DNA of 64,000 nucleotides, taken from Tolypeutes matacus (Eukaryota; Chordata; Mammalia; Cingulata; Chlamyphoridae). Of this stretch, positions 1 to 10,800 are shown piece by piece; the stretch's first letter is position 1, and each line of letters starts with the position of its first letter. The notes below the pieces were generated by a model. It was not told the origin of the DNA. It ran no database searches and was given only the letters and a program-made list of their open reading frames with translations. The DNA is taken from NCBI GenBank assembly GCA_026826555.1, contig JAKSZT010053769.1:9532907-9596906 (forward strand), read 5' to 3'. A program made the position numbers and the translations under genes.

Positions 1-257
1 GAAAAACTAGAAAAAGAAGAGCAAACTAAACCCAAAGCAAGCAGAAGGAAAGAAATGAAGATCAGAGCAGAGATAAATGAAATAGGGGAAAAAATAAAAA
101 ACAAACAAACAAACAAAAAGCAAATTAAAAAAAATAGAGAGAATCACCAAAACCAAAAATTGGTTCTTTGAAAAGATCAACAAAATCCACAAATCTTTAC
201 CTATACTGACAAATAAAAAAGAGAGAGGATACAAATAATTAAAATCAGAAGTGAAAA

Positions 258-356
258 GGGAGCAGAGCGGGTGAGCTCAGTGGTTGAGCACCTGTTTCAT
301 GTGTATGAGATCCCGGGTTCAATCCCTGGTACGTCCTTAAAAAAATAAAAATAAAA
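258..356 (+). mobile_element. Xenarthran DAS-like tRNA-derived SINE nested in LINE-1
   Basis: The element has a tRNA-like box A region (GTGAGCTCAGTGGTTGAGC), a box B (GGGTTCAATCCC) and an A-rich tail of AAAAATAAAAATAAAAA type. LINE-1 sequence continues on both sides, so the SINE is younger than the L1. This type of SINE is the main clue to the host group. Confidence 0.88.
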
Positions 357-1820
357 AGAGGGACGTTACTAAAGACCCTACTTACATAAAAAGAACTATA
401 AGTGGATCCTATGAACAGATGTATGCCAATAAATTAGACAACTAGATGAAGTGGACAAATTCTTAGAAAGACACAATCTACCTACGTTGACTCAAGAAGA
501 AACTGAAGATCTCAACAAACCAATTACTACTAAAGAGATTGAATCAGTAATCAAAAACCTCCCAAAGAAAATCCCAGGACCAGATAGCTTCACAGGATAA
601 TTCTACCAAACATTCCAAGAAGATTTAACTCCAATTCTCCTCAAATGCTTCCAAAAAATTGAAGAGGACGGAACACTCCCTAATCTGTTCTATGAGGCCA
701 ACATCACCCTCGTACGAAAGCCAGATAAAGATATCACAAGAAAATAAAACTAGAGACCAATATCTCTCATGAATATAGATGCAAAAATCCTCAACAAAAA
801 TACTAGGAAACTGAATCAAACAGCATATCAAAAGAATTATACATCATGATCAAGTGGTATTTATACCTGGTAGGCAAAGTTGATTCAACATAAGAAAATC
901 AATTAACATAAAAACCACATTAATTGAATGAAGGAAAAAAAAAAAACAAAAAACCACGTGATCATCTCAATTGATGCAGAAAAGGCATTTGACAAAATAC
1001 AGCATCATTTCTTGATAAAAAAACACTTAGGACACTAGGAATACAAGGAAACTTCCTCAGCATGATAAAGGACATATATGAAAAGCCCACAGCTAACATC
1101 CTACTTAATGGTGAAAGATTGAAAGCTTTCTCTCTAAGATCAGGAACAAGACAAGGATATCCACTCTCACCACTGTTATTCAGCATTGCACTGGAAGTTC
1201 TTACCAGAGTAATTAGGCAAGTAGAAGAAATAAAAGGCATCCTAACTGGAAAGGAAGAAGTAAAACTTTCAGTATTTGCAGATTATCTTATTCTATATAC
1301 AGAAAATCCTGAAAAATCTACAACAAAGCTCCTAGAGCTAATAAATGTTCAGCTAAGTGGTGGGGTACAATATCAATACCCCAAATCAGTAGTGTTTCTA
1401 TACACAAGTAATGAACATTTGAAGAAGATATTAAGAAAAAAAACTCCAATCCCAATAGCAACTAAAAGAATCAAATATCTAGGAGTAAATCTAACTGAGG
1501 ATGTAAAGGACTTATACACAGAAAACTATAAAACATTGCTAAAAGAAATTAAAGAAGACCTAAATAGATAGAAGGATAGCCCATGTTCATGGATTGGAAG
1601 ACTAAATAGCATTAAATTGTCAATACTACCCAAAGTCATTTATAGATTCAATGCAATCCCAATCAAATTTCTAACAACCTTCTTTGAAGAAATGGAAAAA
1701 CCAATCATCAAATTTATATGCATGGGTAAGGGGCCCTGAATAGCCATCTTGAAAAAGAAGAATGATGTTAGAGGATTCATACTTCCTAATCTTAAAACTC
1801 ACTACAAAGTCTCACAAATC

Positions 1821-1979
1821 AAAACAGCATATTGAGTGTTACATAGCGGGGCTGGCTGATAGCCAACCTATACAGCCCTATCTGGGAAATTATTTCAGTA
1901 TTTTATTGCATTAGCTATAATTTATAAAAATAAATGGAGTCTAAGTTCTTCTTTAAAAAAAAAAAAAAAAAAACAGCAT
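1821..1979 (+). mobile_element. Short poly(A)-tailed retroposed segment with target-site duplication, inside LINE-1
   Basis: LINE-1 ORF2 sequence is interrupted by about 125 bases of unrelated sequence, followed by a run of about 17 adenines. The 10-base AAAACAGCAT occurs at 1821-1830 and again at 1970-1979, flanking the insert as a target-site duplication. AATAAA at 1929-1934 lies about 20 bases before the poly(A). This is the structure of a 5'-truncated copy of a polyadenylated RNA moved by LINE-1. The source RNA was not recognised. Confidence 0.75.
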
Positions 1980-3437
1980 GGTACTGGCACAAGGACAGAA
2001 TACAGACCAATGGAAGAGAATTGAGAGCTCAGAAATCAACCCTCACATTTACGGCCAATTGATTTTTGGCAAGGTGGTAAAGACCACTCAATTAGGAAAG
2101 AGCAGTCTTCAACAAATGCTGCCGGGAAAACTGGATCTCCCTTTGCAAAAAAAGCAGAAAGACCTCTATCTCACACCATATACAAAAATAAACACAAAAT
2201 GGATCAAAGACCTAAGTACAAGAACCTAAATTTATCAACTCCTAGAAGATAATATAGGGAAGCACCTGCAGGATCTTGTGTTGGGCAATGGTTTCTTAGA
2301 CTTTACAAAACCCAAAGCACAAGCAACAAAAGAAAAAAATAGATAAAGGTGACCCCATCAAAATAAAAATATTTGCTTCTCAATATCTTTGAGATGTTTT
2401 ACTTTATCATGAAAGTAAAATTACAATCTACACAATGGGAGAAAATATTTGAAAACCATATAGCCAGTAAAGGATTAGTGTCCAATATATATAAAGAAAT
2501 CCTTCAACTTAACACCAAAAGACAAACAAACCAATTTAAAAATGGGCAAAAGACTTGACTAGACATCTCTCCAAAGAAGATATACAAATGGCCAGAAAGC
2601 ACATGAAAAGATGCTCAACATCATTAGCCATCAGGGAAATGCAATCAAAACTACAATGAGATACTATTTTACACCCATTAAAATGGCTTCTTTAAGAAAA
2701 AACAAACAAACTTAAAATAACAAGTGTTGGAGAGGATGCATAGAAATAAGGACACTCATTCATTGCTGGTGGCCACCGTGGAAGACAGTTTGGCGATTCC
2801 TGAGAAAGCTAATATAGAATTTCCATATGACCCAGCAATCCCACTACTTATTCCCAAAAGGCTTGAACAGATATTTGCACACTGATGTTCATAATGGCAT
2901 TATTCACAATAGCCAAAGATTGAAGCAGCCAAGTGTCCATCAGCAGATGAATGGATAAACAAAATATGGTATATACATACAATGGAATATTATTCAGTTA
3001 TAAAAAGGAATGAAGTCCTGAATCATGCGACAAAATGTATGAATCTTGAAGCCATCATGTTGAGTGAAATAAGCCAGATACAAAAGGACAAATATTGTAT
3101 GATCTCACTGATTTGAAGCATTTAGAATAAGCAACCTAAAAGAGTCAGAAACTATAATATAGGTTACTAGGGGATGGGGAGGGGATAGGGAATAGGAAGT
3201 TAAGGCTTAAGATGGGCAGGGTTTCTATTTGGAATGATAGAAATGTTTTGGTAATGGATGGTGGTGATGGGAGCATGACATTGTGAACACAATTTATAGC
3301 ACTCAAATATATATCTGAATATGATTAAAAGGGGAAATGTTAGATTGTATATATGGAACTACACTACACAAACAGTGAACCCTAAGTTAAACCATGGATT
3401 TTAATATTACAAATATAAAAATGTGCTATCATCAATT

Positions 3438-3672
3438 GTAACAAATATTCTACATTAATGCGAGGTATTGTTGGTGGGGTGGTATATGGAAATCCTGTGT
3501 TTTACGCATGATGGTTCAATAAACCCACAATTTCTCTAATAAAGAAATTTAAAAAAGAATTGTAACAAATGTACCATAATAATGTAACGTGTTAATAATA
3601 CGGTGGTATATGGGAACTCTGTATTTTTTGAATGAGTTTTCTTTATACTGACAACTTCTCTAATAAAAAAAA
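3438..3672 (+). repeat. Tandem duplication of the LINE-1 3' UTR end
   Basis: The stretch 3438-3552 (TTGTAACAAATATT..., GGTGGTATATGG, ...TTTCTCTAATAAA) is followed by a diverged second copy at 3559-3672 (TTGTAACAAATGTACC, GGTGGTATATGG, ...CTTCTCTAATAAA). Each ends in an A-rich tail. It may be part of this L1 subfamily's 3' UTR or a copy-specific duplication. Confidence 0.7.
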
Positions 3673-6600
3673 CAACCTGATAGAAAAGAGAGAAATAAAT
3701 TTAACCTTAAAATTTCCTATAACTTGAAGGAAGAACATCTACATTTAATCAAGACTTTTATACTGCTGGTCCCAAAAGGGCGATCGAGAGATGGTTGTTC
3801 CAGGTGCTTCACATCCCCCGTGCGGAAACCTACCTAGAAAACTCCAGACTTGGAAGCTTTGGCTGCAGGTCAGCAGGACACCACCAGGACGGTGATTCAA
3901 CCCTTTCCCAAAGCATCCCTTATACATAGCCTCCAGCATGGACTGCAACATTTTCATGAGATTTTTTTAAATATTATTTTTATTATTATAATTTTTAACT
4001 AATGTCCTAGTAGGAAAAAAATTTGCCATTCATTACACATTCTACTGACAGCCTCTCTGGTTATTTTATTATCTTTCACAAGTTTGCTTTTAGAAAATCA
4101 GTGTAAGCCTTCGTTCTGTGGTATAATATTTAGAAAAGAGTAGTCCATATGGTTAGCTTTTACCTTTTCTGTATAGCAAGTAAAACCCGAGGTGCACTTT
4201 ATCTGCACTAAACACCACCTCAAAGCCTGGCCTCCACTAACTTGCTGAGAATTCCAGATTTCAAAAGCCATCTTGGTATTACTTGGTCCATTTCCCAGGG
4301 TTACAAAGTTTGTCACCCTCTCCCTATTTCCATAAGGATGAGGATGAAGACGGTGACAATAATGACAGCTTACGTTTATTAACACTGTTAGACCTGGCTC
4401 TCAGTGCTTTACCTGCCTTACCTCATTTAATCCTCACAAAACCCATAAAGTCTAACCAAAGGAGGAAAGAATATGAAGTACTAGGGCCCAAAGAACTTCT
4501 GCAGCTGGCGCAGTCTCACACAGCTACAAGTATCAGAGCCAGGAATCAAATGCAAGGAGGTTGTCCTCTTACCCTATAGTCCCTCTCTGGGTACCTCAAG
4601 TTGAAAGGACTTGGACATTCTTTCCTGCCAGATACAGTCAACTTGCTCAATTTGTAGCTTATCAGTTACCTCTGTAATGTTAAAATGTTTCCCTCATCAC
4701 TCCATCTCTGGATTCCCTCCTGCCTTAGGTATCTCCTCTTCTTGGGTGGTCCCTCTTAACCTCTCAGGGATTTGCTGAGGTTGGCAGACAGCACTGGCTG
4801 CTCTGTGGAGGGCTGGAGCTTGGGAGGATGATGCTGAATAAGAAGGGAGGAAAGGTGCCACGAATCCCAGGTGAGCAAGAGCCGAGGTGGTGGCTGTGGC
4901 GCCTGGGGTGGGTGGGGACAGAAGATAGGCTGTTGGGGCCACAGCTTGGGTGGAGAGGAAGGGTTTGGCGATTGGAGGTTTTGATGCAGTTGAATGGCAG
5001 GTGTGTTAGGAGGAAGGAGTGAAATAGATGAAGGAATAGGTGGTCCAGCTCAAAAACTGGCATTTCAGAACTTAAGTCATGAGAGGTGCCGTTTCAGGGC
5101 GCTAACCAGGTCAAGGCTCCTTTCACATACAGACATCGTGAAGATACTTCGAACATCTCATAAAATAGAACGACTGGATGAAATGACACCATTTGAGTAG
5201 GTGACAACTGAAAGAGGAGGAAGAAACACTTTGTTTGCCTTCAAATACCCCCACAAATCTGCAACAATAATCTCCACTCCACCTACCACGAGGACCCAGG
5301 TTTGTCTTCAGACACCTCTTGATTATTCGCCCTAGTGTAAGGGACCTCAAAATACTGTACACTACAGGAGCACTCAGTGGCTTTTGATCTGAGGGTTTCC
5401 CTGGTCCTCAGCTCAGCTGGACCCTTTCCCCAACTCTGAGTTAGCATCTCAGTTTTCACACCAGAGCAGGGGAGAAAGTGGATCAAAAGGCAAGAAATTC
5501 CCTGGCAAATAAGAAAGCTGATGGCTGGAAGGATCGTCAGGTTGTACACTTGCTTATAACCAGCATGCCAACTGGGAATTGACTATTTAAAAACAAAAAA
5601 CAAAAAACACAAGCGGTCTAATCCTTCCTAAACACCTAAAGAGTTCAGCTTGGGCTTATTTCTCTAGTTAAAAGCAATCCAATAGTAGGCACAAGAGAAG
5701 GGAAAAAAGAATTTTCAGTAAAAATTAAGCTGATTGCTCCAAAATAGTTTGTTGCAACTTTTAAAGTAATTATGCGGTTAAAAAAAATCTAAAACTTAAT
5801 GTATATTTTTCTGAAATGTCTTATTTCAGGAATGATACACATACATATACATATACATATATTCAATTTTCATCCCATTTTCTCTTTAGAAACTACTTGA
5901 GACAAAAATGGGAAAATACAAGAGTACTCATAATGTTTGTTTTTGTGATGACAAAAATTAAGATAAAGGAAAAATAAAGTGTTTATTTAAACTTGAGAAG
6001 AATTCTAATGAAAAATGAAAAAAATGTTTAATTTACTGCTTGTTCTTTTAGAATGATTAAATGTATTTTCAGAAGAAAAAAGGGAAATTTGTTTTGCTGC
6101 CAACAATGAGGTCTAGATAAATTCAGTAGAGCAGAAAATTACATCTATGCTAAGATGTAAGTGTGAGACACTTGACTGCATTAAACATTTCTGGGAGAAA
6201 AACACTAATATATGATGCTATGCTCATATTTAATTAAGTTAAAGGTACATTGTTAACTACTTTCTTACTATCTTAAAAATATTTGTTTCAAAGTTTTTTC
6301 TACCTAAACTTCCTTTTCCAGATCTGTTCTCCTCATTTCTTGTTTATTTGTTTTTAAATGATTCTAAATGTTACCACCTGCCTCTACCGCCACTGAAGGC
6401 ATTTTATTTTGCAAATAAAAATCATAAGCCTGTGTTTTATTTTGCATATAAAAATTGTAAGCCTGAACAAACTTATCTTAAAAGTAAATAAGTATGAATA
6501 ATAAAATGGACTTTTAAATGGTTCTTTTGGCATTGCAATATTTCCTTATTTCATCCCTCCACATTGATCAGAATCTTTACAACTTGAATGAAGTATTCTG

Positions 6601-7714
6601 TGCTTCTCCAAATTGTCTTAATATCATATTCTTGCTTCTTGGGAAAGTCTTGCTTTATATTAGATGAAGACTAAATGAGTAGCTGAAGGGATGCACAGCA
6701 AATCACAATACATCTCCAAGCTCAGGCTGTTTTTGGGAAAAGCTGGAGGAGAGGGAAACTCATCTTTATTGTTGATGGGAAATGCCAGGGTAGAGCTGAG
6801 GGGCAACCAAGCCATCCAACAACCCAGTTTCCAGGCAACTCACTTCTAGAATCACACGTAAAGTTCAGCCTGATACAATAGAAGTTAGAGGCCTCTGAAG
6901 GGCAAAGGCTGAATGGAAGAGTATTCTTACAAAATCCTTTGAAGGAATCAAAATACAGCCAAGAAAAATGACCAAACCCCTTTTCTCTGAAAAGCACATA
7001 AGGAAGGACAACTGAGTGTCAGTAGTGCAGGCCAGATTCAAAAGAATTTCCCTTTCATTGATCCCTTTGGTTTAAAAGAGAGGCCACTGAGATCTCATTA
7101 GTAAATTTAACTAACATGCCATGATGAATTATTTGTTGATTTACAGGAGAGAGGCCAGTGGACTAACTTGGAGCTATCAAATACTTTCTTAACTAGATTC
7201 CACTCCTGGAAAGAAAAAAGTACATCATCTACCAATAATTTTCATATACTCTATTGATTATGTTGGCCAAAGATATTTCTCAGACAAGTTGTGGGCTGGG
7301 TCTCTGTAATTTAGATCGCAAACAGAGTGTGATTGAGAACCATCTGGGTTCTTTATGCAGCCTTATTCCTGGGTGAATTAAGTGAATTGTAGAGTCAAAG
7401 GAAATAATCGAGCACTCTGAAGCACAAAAAAAATTAAAGCACAAAAGTATACAGTGCAATGTTTTGTGGGTCAAGTGAAAATTCTTTGATGTCTTCTCAA
7501 GCAAAATTAAGTTATTTTTTAGGTATCTCAGAAATAGTTGAGTATTGGAAAAAAAAAAAAAACAACCAAAAACACAAGCAAACACAATTAGGTACAAAAT
7601 GTCAAAATTACTGTAAAGAAATAAAATGAAAGTCCTTTTTTTTGCCCTCTATAGTTAGAGTGATAAATTTCTGGAAGAAGGAATTACATAGCATAAAAGA
7701 TAGAAAATCATTAC
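3673..7714. other. Remainder of RAPGEF5 intron 13 (visible part), mostly unique sequence
   Basis: AT-rich intronic DNA with one MIR (4345-4580) and a short (ACATAT)n run near 5838-5860. The remaining RAPGEF5 coding segments were looked for on the minus strand and not found. No other gene is supported. Confidence 0.7.
4345..4580 (+). mobile_element. MIR SINE (ancient)
   Basis: The order of short matches follows MIR: GTTTATTAACACTGTTAGACC, the CTTTACCTGCCTTACCTCATTTAATCC core, then CACAGCTACAAGTATCAGAGCCAGGA and a decayed end. Recognition by eye, without alignment. Confidence 0.65.
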
Positions 7715-7802
7715 CTTTAAGCAATAAAGGCATGAAAGGGATTTTTGGTGGCTTCATCTTTTTGAATGCATCTCTGTAGGCTTTGTGATTCAGGGAAGGA
7801 TC
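7715..7802 (-). CDS. RAPGEF5: RAPGEF5 coding exon 13 (CDC25 catalytic domain; last exon in window)
   Basis: This 88 nt exon follows the acceptor GTTTGGAAG, with donor AAAG|GTAATG. It encodes [19 protein letters not shown] and [10 protein letters not shown] plus one base. The P.IPF.P..L. pattern is a signature of CDC25 domains; it normally leads into a DVTFIHEGN-like segment near the helical hairpin that inserts into the GTPase. That next exon was not found in the remaining 7.7 kb, so the gene is truncated by the window edge, not by mutation as far as can be seen. Confidence 0.95.
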
Positions 7803-10800
7803 CTTCCAAACCAAGCAGGATGCAAAGAAAGAGAAAAATCAATATGGTATAAGAAACAATTCTAAATCTATTTTTGCTATACAATTTGAACATGATTTAA
7901 ATATAAAGAAGTTCTTCCTAAAAATGAAGTAGATATTAGTTTACAATAATGGGAAATGACTACAAAAGAGAGACACCTTTTGATTGCCCTATTATTTTCC
8001 TCAAATAGGTTCTTTAACTACAGTTTCCTCTGCATAATTTTTATCATGAGGTAACCTCAAAGTCTTTTGTTAGATACAGTGCAAAGAAAAACTACCTTCA
8101 TAATGCATAGACTATTTAGGGAAAATAAGAAAACACTGTTTGATTATGTTCTGAAAAGAAACTATAAATGCTGTGCCTAAACCTAAGAAATGGTAAAAAG
8201 CAGAAAAGAATAATGCATAAGACACTAATTTGCACACTAAATTTATACTGCTTAATTTCATAGGCTTTGAAATGGTCTAAACTTAAAAACCTGCCTTATG
8301 AAAAATCATACCAAAAGGAATCTCTATTCTCAACACCTTTTTACCTGGAGAGGAAGAAGAATTAACTAACTGTCAATTTGGTCCTCTCCATAAAAATCTA
8401 TTTTTTCATATCCATCGTCTAAACTACAAGACACTGTAGAGCACAAACACAGACCACTGAAATCTAGAAAGAAATCAGACACCAGCAATTAATTTGAAGA
8501 ATAACTCCCCTTTGGCCCAACTACTTACTGTTAAACTTTCAAGTTCAGAGAAAAGTTTCTTAAACTTCCCAGGGATTTTCTAAAAACAAAACAAAAACAA
8601 ACAGAAAAGGTCACTGAAGTCAGTTATTTTGAGAGACACAGAGAGGTGTTTCCATTAAGTTGTGCTTTCACACACCACATTTCTGAAGAGAAATACCTCT
8701 TTCATGTGGTTCTACCCTGATTGCTTCTCATTATTCAATTTCCATCAGTCTCTTAATGTGACAGTTCTTGGGAATGTTGCTAAAATCAGTTTAAAGTAAT
8801 AGCCACACGTTTCAGAAATCTAGCTGATTAGACAGACATTCCACATGCTGGTGATTATTTAATAAAAACAACTTAGATTTCAGTTTCATGTTCTAACTTT
8901 GACATCTGTTCTCTTTTTCTTAGTAGTTTTGTTAAGTATGAAATAAAAATGTCAGCTGCCTTTAGTGTGGCTGAGGGGAAGACCAGATGCCTTCGATGCT
9001 GACTTGGTAATCTCTTGTGGTAAAAAGCAGATTTGAAGTCAGTCTGAGTTTGGATTCCAATTCTGATCCCTTCTAGCTGTGTGGTTTGGGATGAGTTGGT
9101 GCTCTCTGATCCCAGTTTCCTCATCTGAGGATATGGTGATAACTCAGGAAGAGTTTATGGTGCTTGGTAAGTGCTTAACAAATTCCAGCTGATAACACTA
9201 ATGATGTTCAAGAAAATACTTGGGGGATTTTCTGTTTCTAAAAGGAAACAAAATAATGAGGCAAAACCCATAATAATTAGATGTTTAAATTATTTAGAAA
9301 TGGATTTCTCATTTGATAGTCACAGCAAACAGGTAGTTTAATCTGTTTGGAAACTAATGCCATGCACACACACATTCACACACACATCAGTGAATGGAGG
9401 GCAAATCAAACAAGAAAACATGAGATGCTGGCATTTGCAACTGAGTCCAATCTTTCTTACATGTTGTGTGTCTTACAATCTGTTGGATGTCCTGTGTGAA
9501 TGTCCCAGTGGCACCTCAAACTCAACGTGCCCAAAGCCAAATTGATCTATTCCAGAGGTCAGCCATGGGCCAAATCTGGCCTACAGCCCGCTTTTGTAAA
9601 TACAGTTTCATTGGAACCTGGCCATGCTCATTCTTTCGCATATTGTCTTTGGCTGCTCTTGTACTCTAATGGCAGAGTTGAGTAGCTGAGACAGAGACCA
9701 CATGGCCTGCACAGCCTAAAATATTTTCTTTCTGGCCCTTTACAGACAAAGCCACCCCCAACTCAAACTCCGAGGCTCTGCCATTCAGGGTTTCTCTCAG
9801 AGTCTTCCTCAGCTACCCGGTGGCAGAATGGGTCCCTCCACTTCCTCCTTCTTGGTGCACCAGGACGTGGTTCAAGATCTCCTTCACCGTGTGCATCCTG
9901 TGATCTAACCTCTGGGCCCACTTACTGTCAGCCATGGCACTGATACAGTACTCTGCATGTAGTAGGCAGTCAAGACACACATTAAATGCATGCTGTTTGA
10001 ATTTGACTGAATTATTTCTCCCAATTTTGCAAGTCAAATCTTCTTTCAAGGTTTAGTTCAAATTCCACTCTGTACAGGCCCTTGCGAGCCATTTGCTTTC
10101 CTCCTGTTCTGATTGGCTTTGGCACTTGTTGCCCACCTGCTCTAATCTCATGATGTGTGTGTGCATGTCCTGCTTGCCTCACCAGAGGAGGCAGGGCTTT
10201 CATTTCTTTCCTTTTGAACTCCTTGAAGGAGCACTGACCCTGACCCTTGGGTTGGCATAGGGCATCCCATCAGGGAACCTCCCTGACTCAAAGAAAGCGA
10301 GTCCATGGGTGGTCCAGAGTCCTATAATGAGATCTAATGTAAGAAAAAAAAAAGTTGTGCTATCAGCTTCTCTCTCATAGGAATTGGGAGTCATGGGAGA
10401 ATGGAGCAGCTAGTGACAGGAACTGAATCTGAGAGGACATAATGTAGGGTTAAGAGGAGCAAATAAGACCACAGTGAGCCACAGACAGGTTGGAGCAATG
10501 ACGGAGACATCCTTTGATTAACGAGAAATGTGGAGGGAGAGAAATGGCACACAGCACTCTATGTGAGAGAGCCAGACAGGAGGGAAAAGGAGAAAGAAGG
10601 AATCGAAAGCTCACAGAAGAAGGTGACGAGGCCACGGGAGAGGCAGCACACGCTGCTTCTGTGTCTGGCTAAGTTTGGGGACTGTCCAGCTTCAGTCCTG
10701 CCACATATACCCTCAGAGTCCATCTTTCAGTACTTGTGTTATCTTGAGAGTGCCTCTGCCTCTTATCACCCAAACCAGCTTTCAGAACACAGCACTTACA

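Larger units (their letters stand above)
1..3672 (+). mobile_element. LINE-1, 3' part of ORF2 and 3' UTR, 5' end outside window
   Basis: Translated fragments show the reverse transcriptase region, for example [20 protein letters not shown] at about 1137-1196, followed by [12 protein letters not shown] and later pieces typical of the L1 C-terminal region. The usual FADD catalytic motif reads FADY here, and the frame is broken many times, so the copy is dead. The non-coding 3' end runs through a G-rich stretch (3172-3200) to A-rich tails near 3550 and 3672. It is interrupted by a SINE (258-354) and a short poly(A)-tailed insert (1831-1969). It lies in RAPGEF5 intron 13, antisense to the gene. 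Confidence 0.93.

Noticed and set aside
258..330. Possible tRNA gene (box A and box B present)
   Set aside because: The A-rich tail, nesting in LINE-1 and several similar copies in the window show it is a tRNA-derived SINE.
5123..5362. Candidate for the missing last RAPGEF5 exons
   Set aside because: The minus-strand translation shows none of the expected residues of the CDC25 C-terminus.
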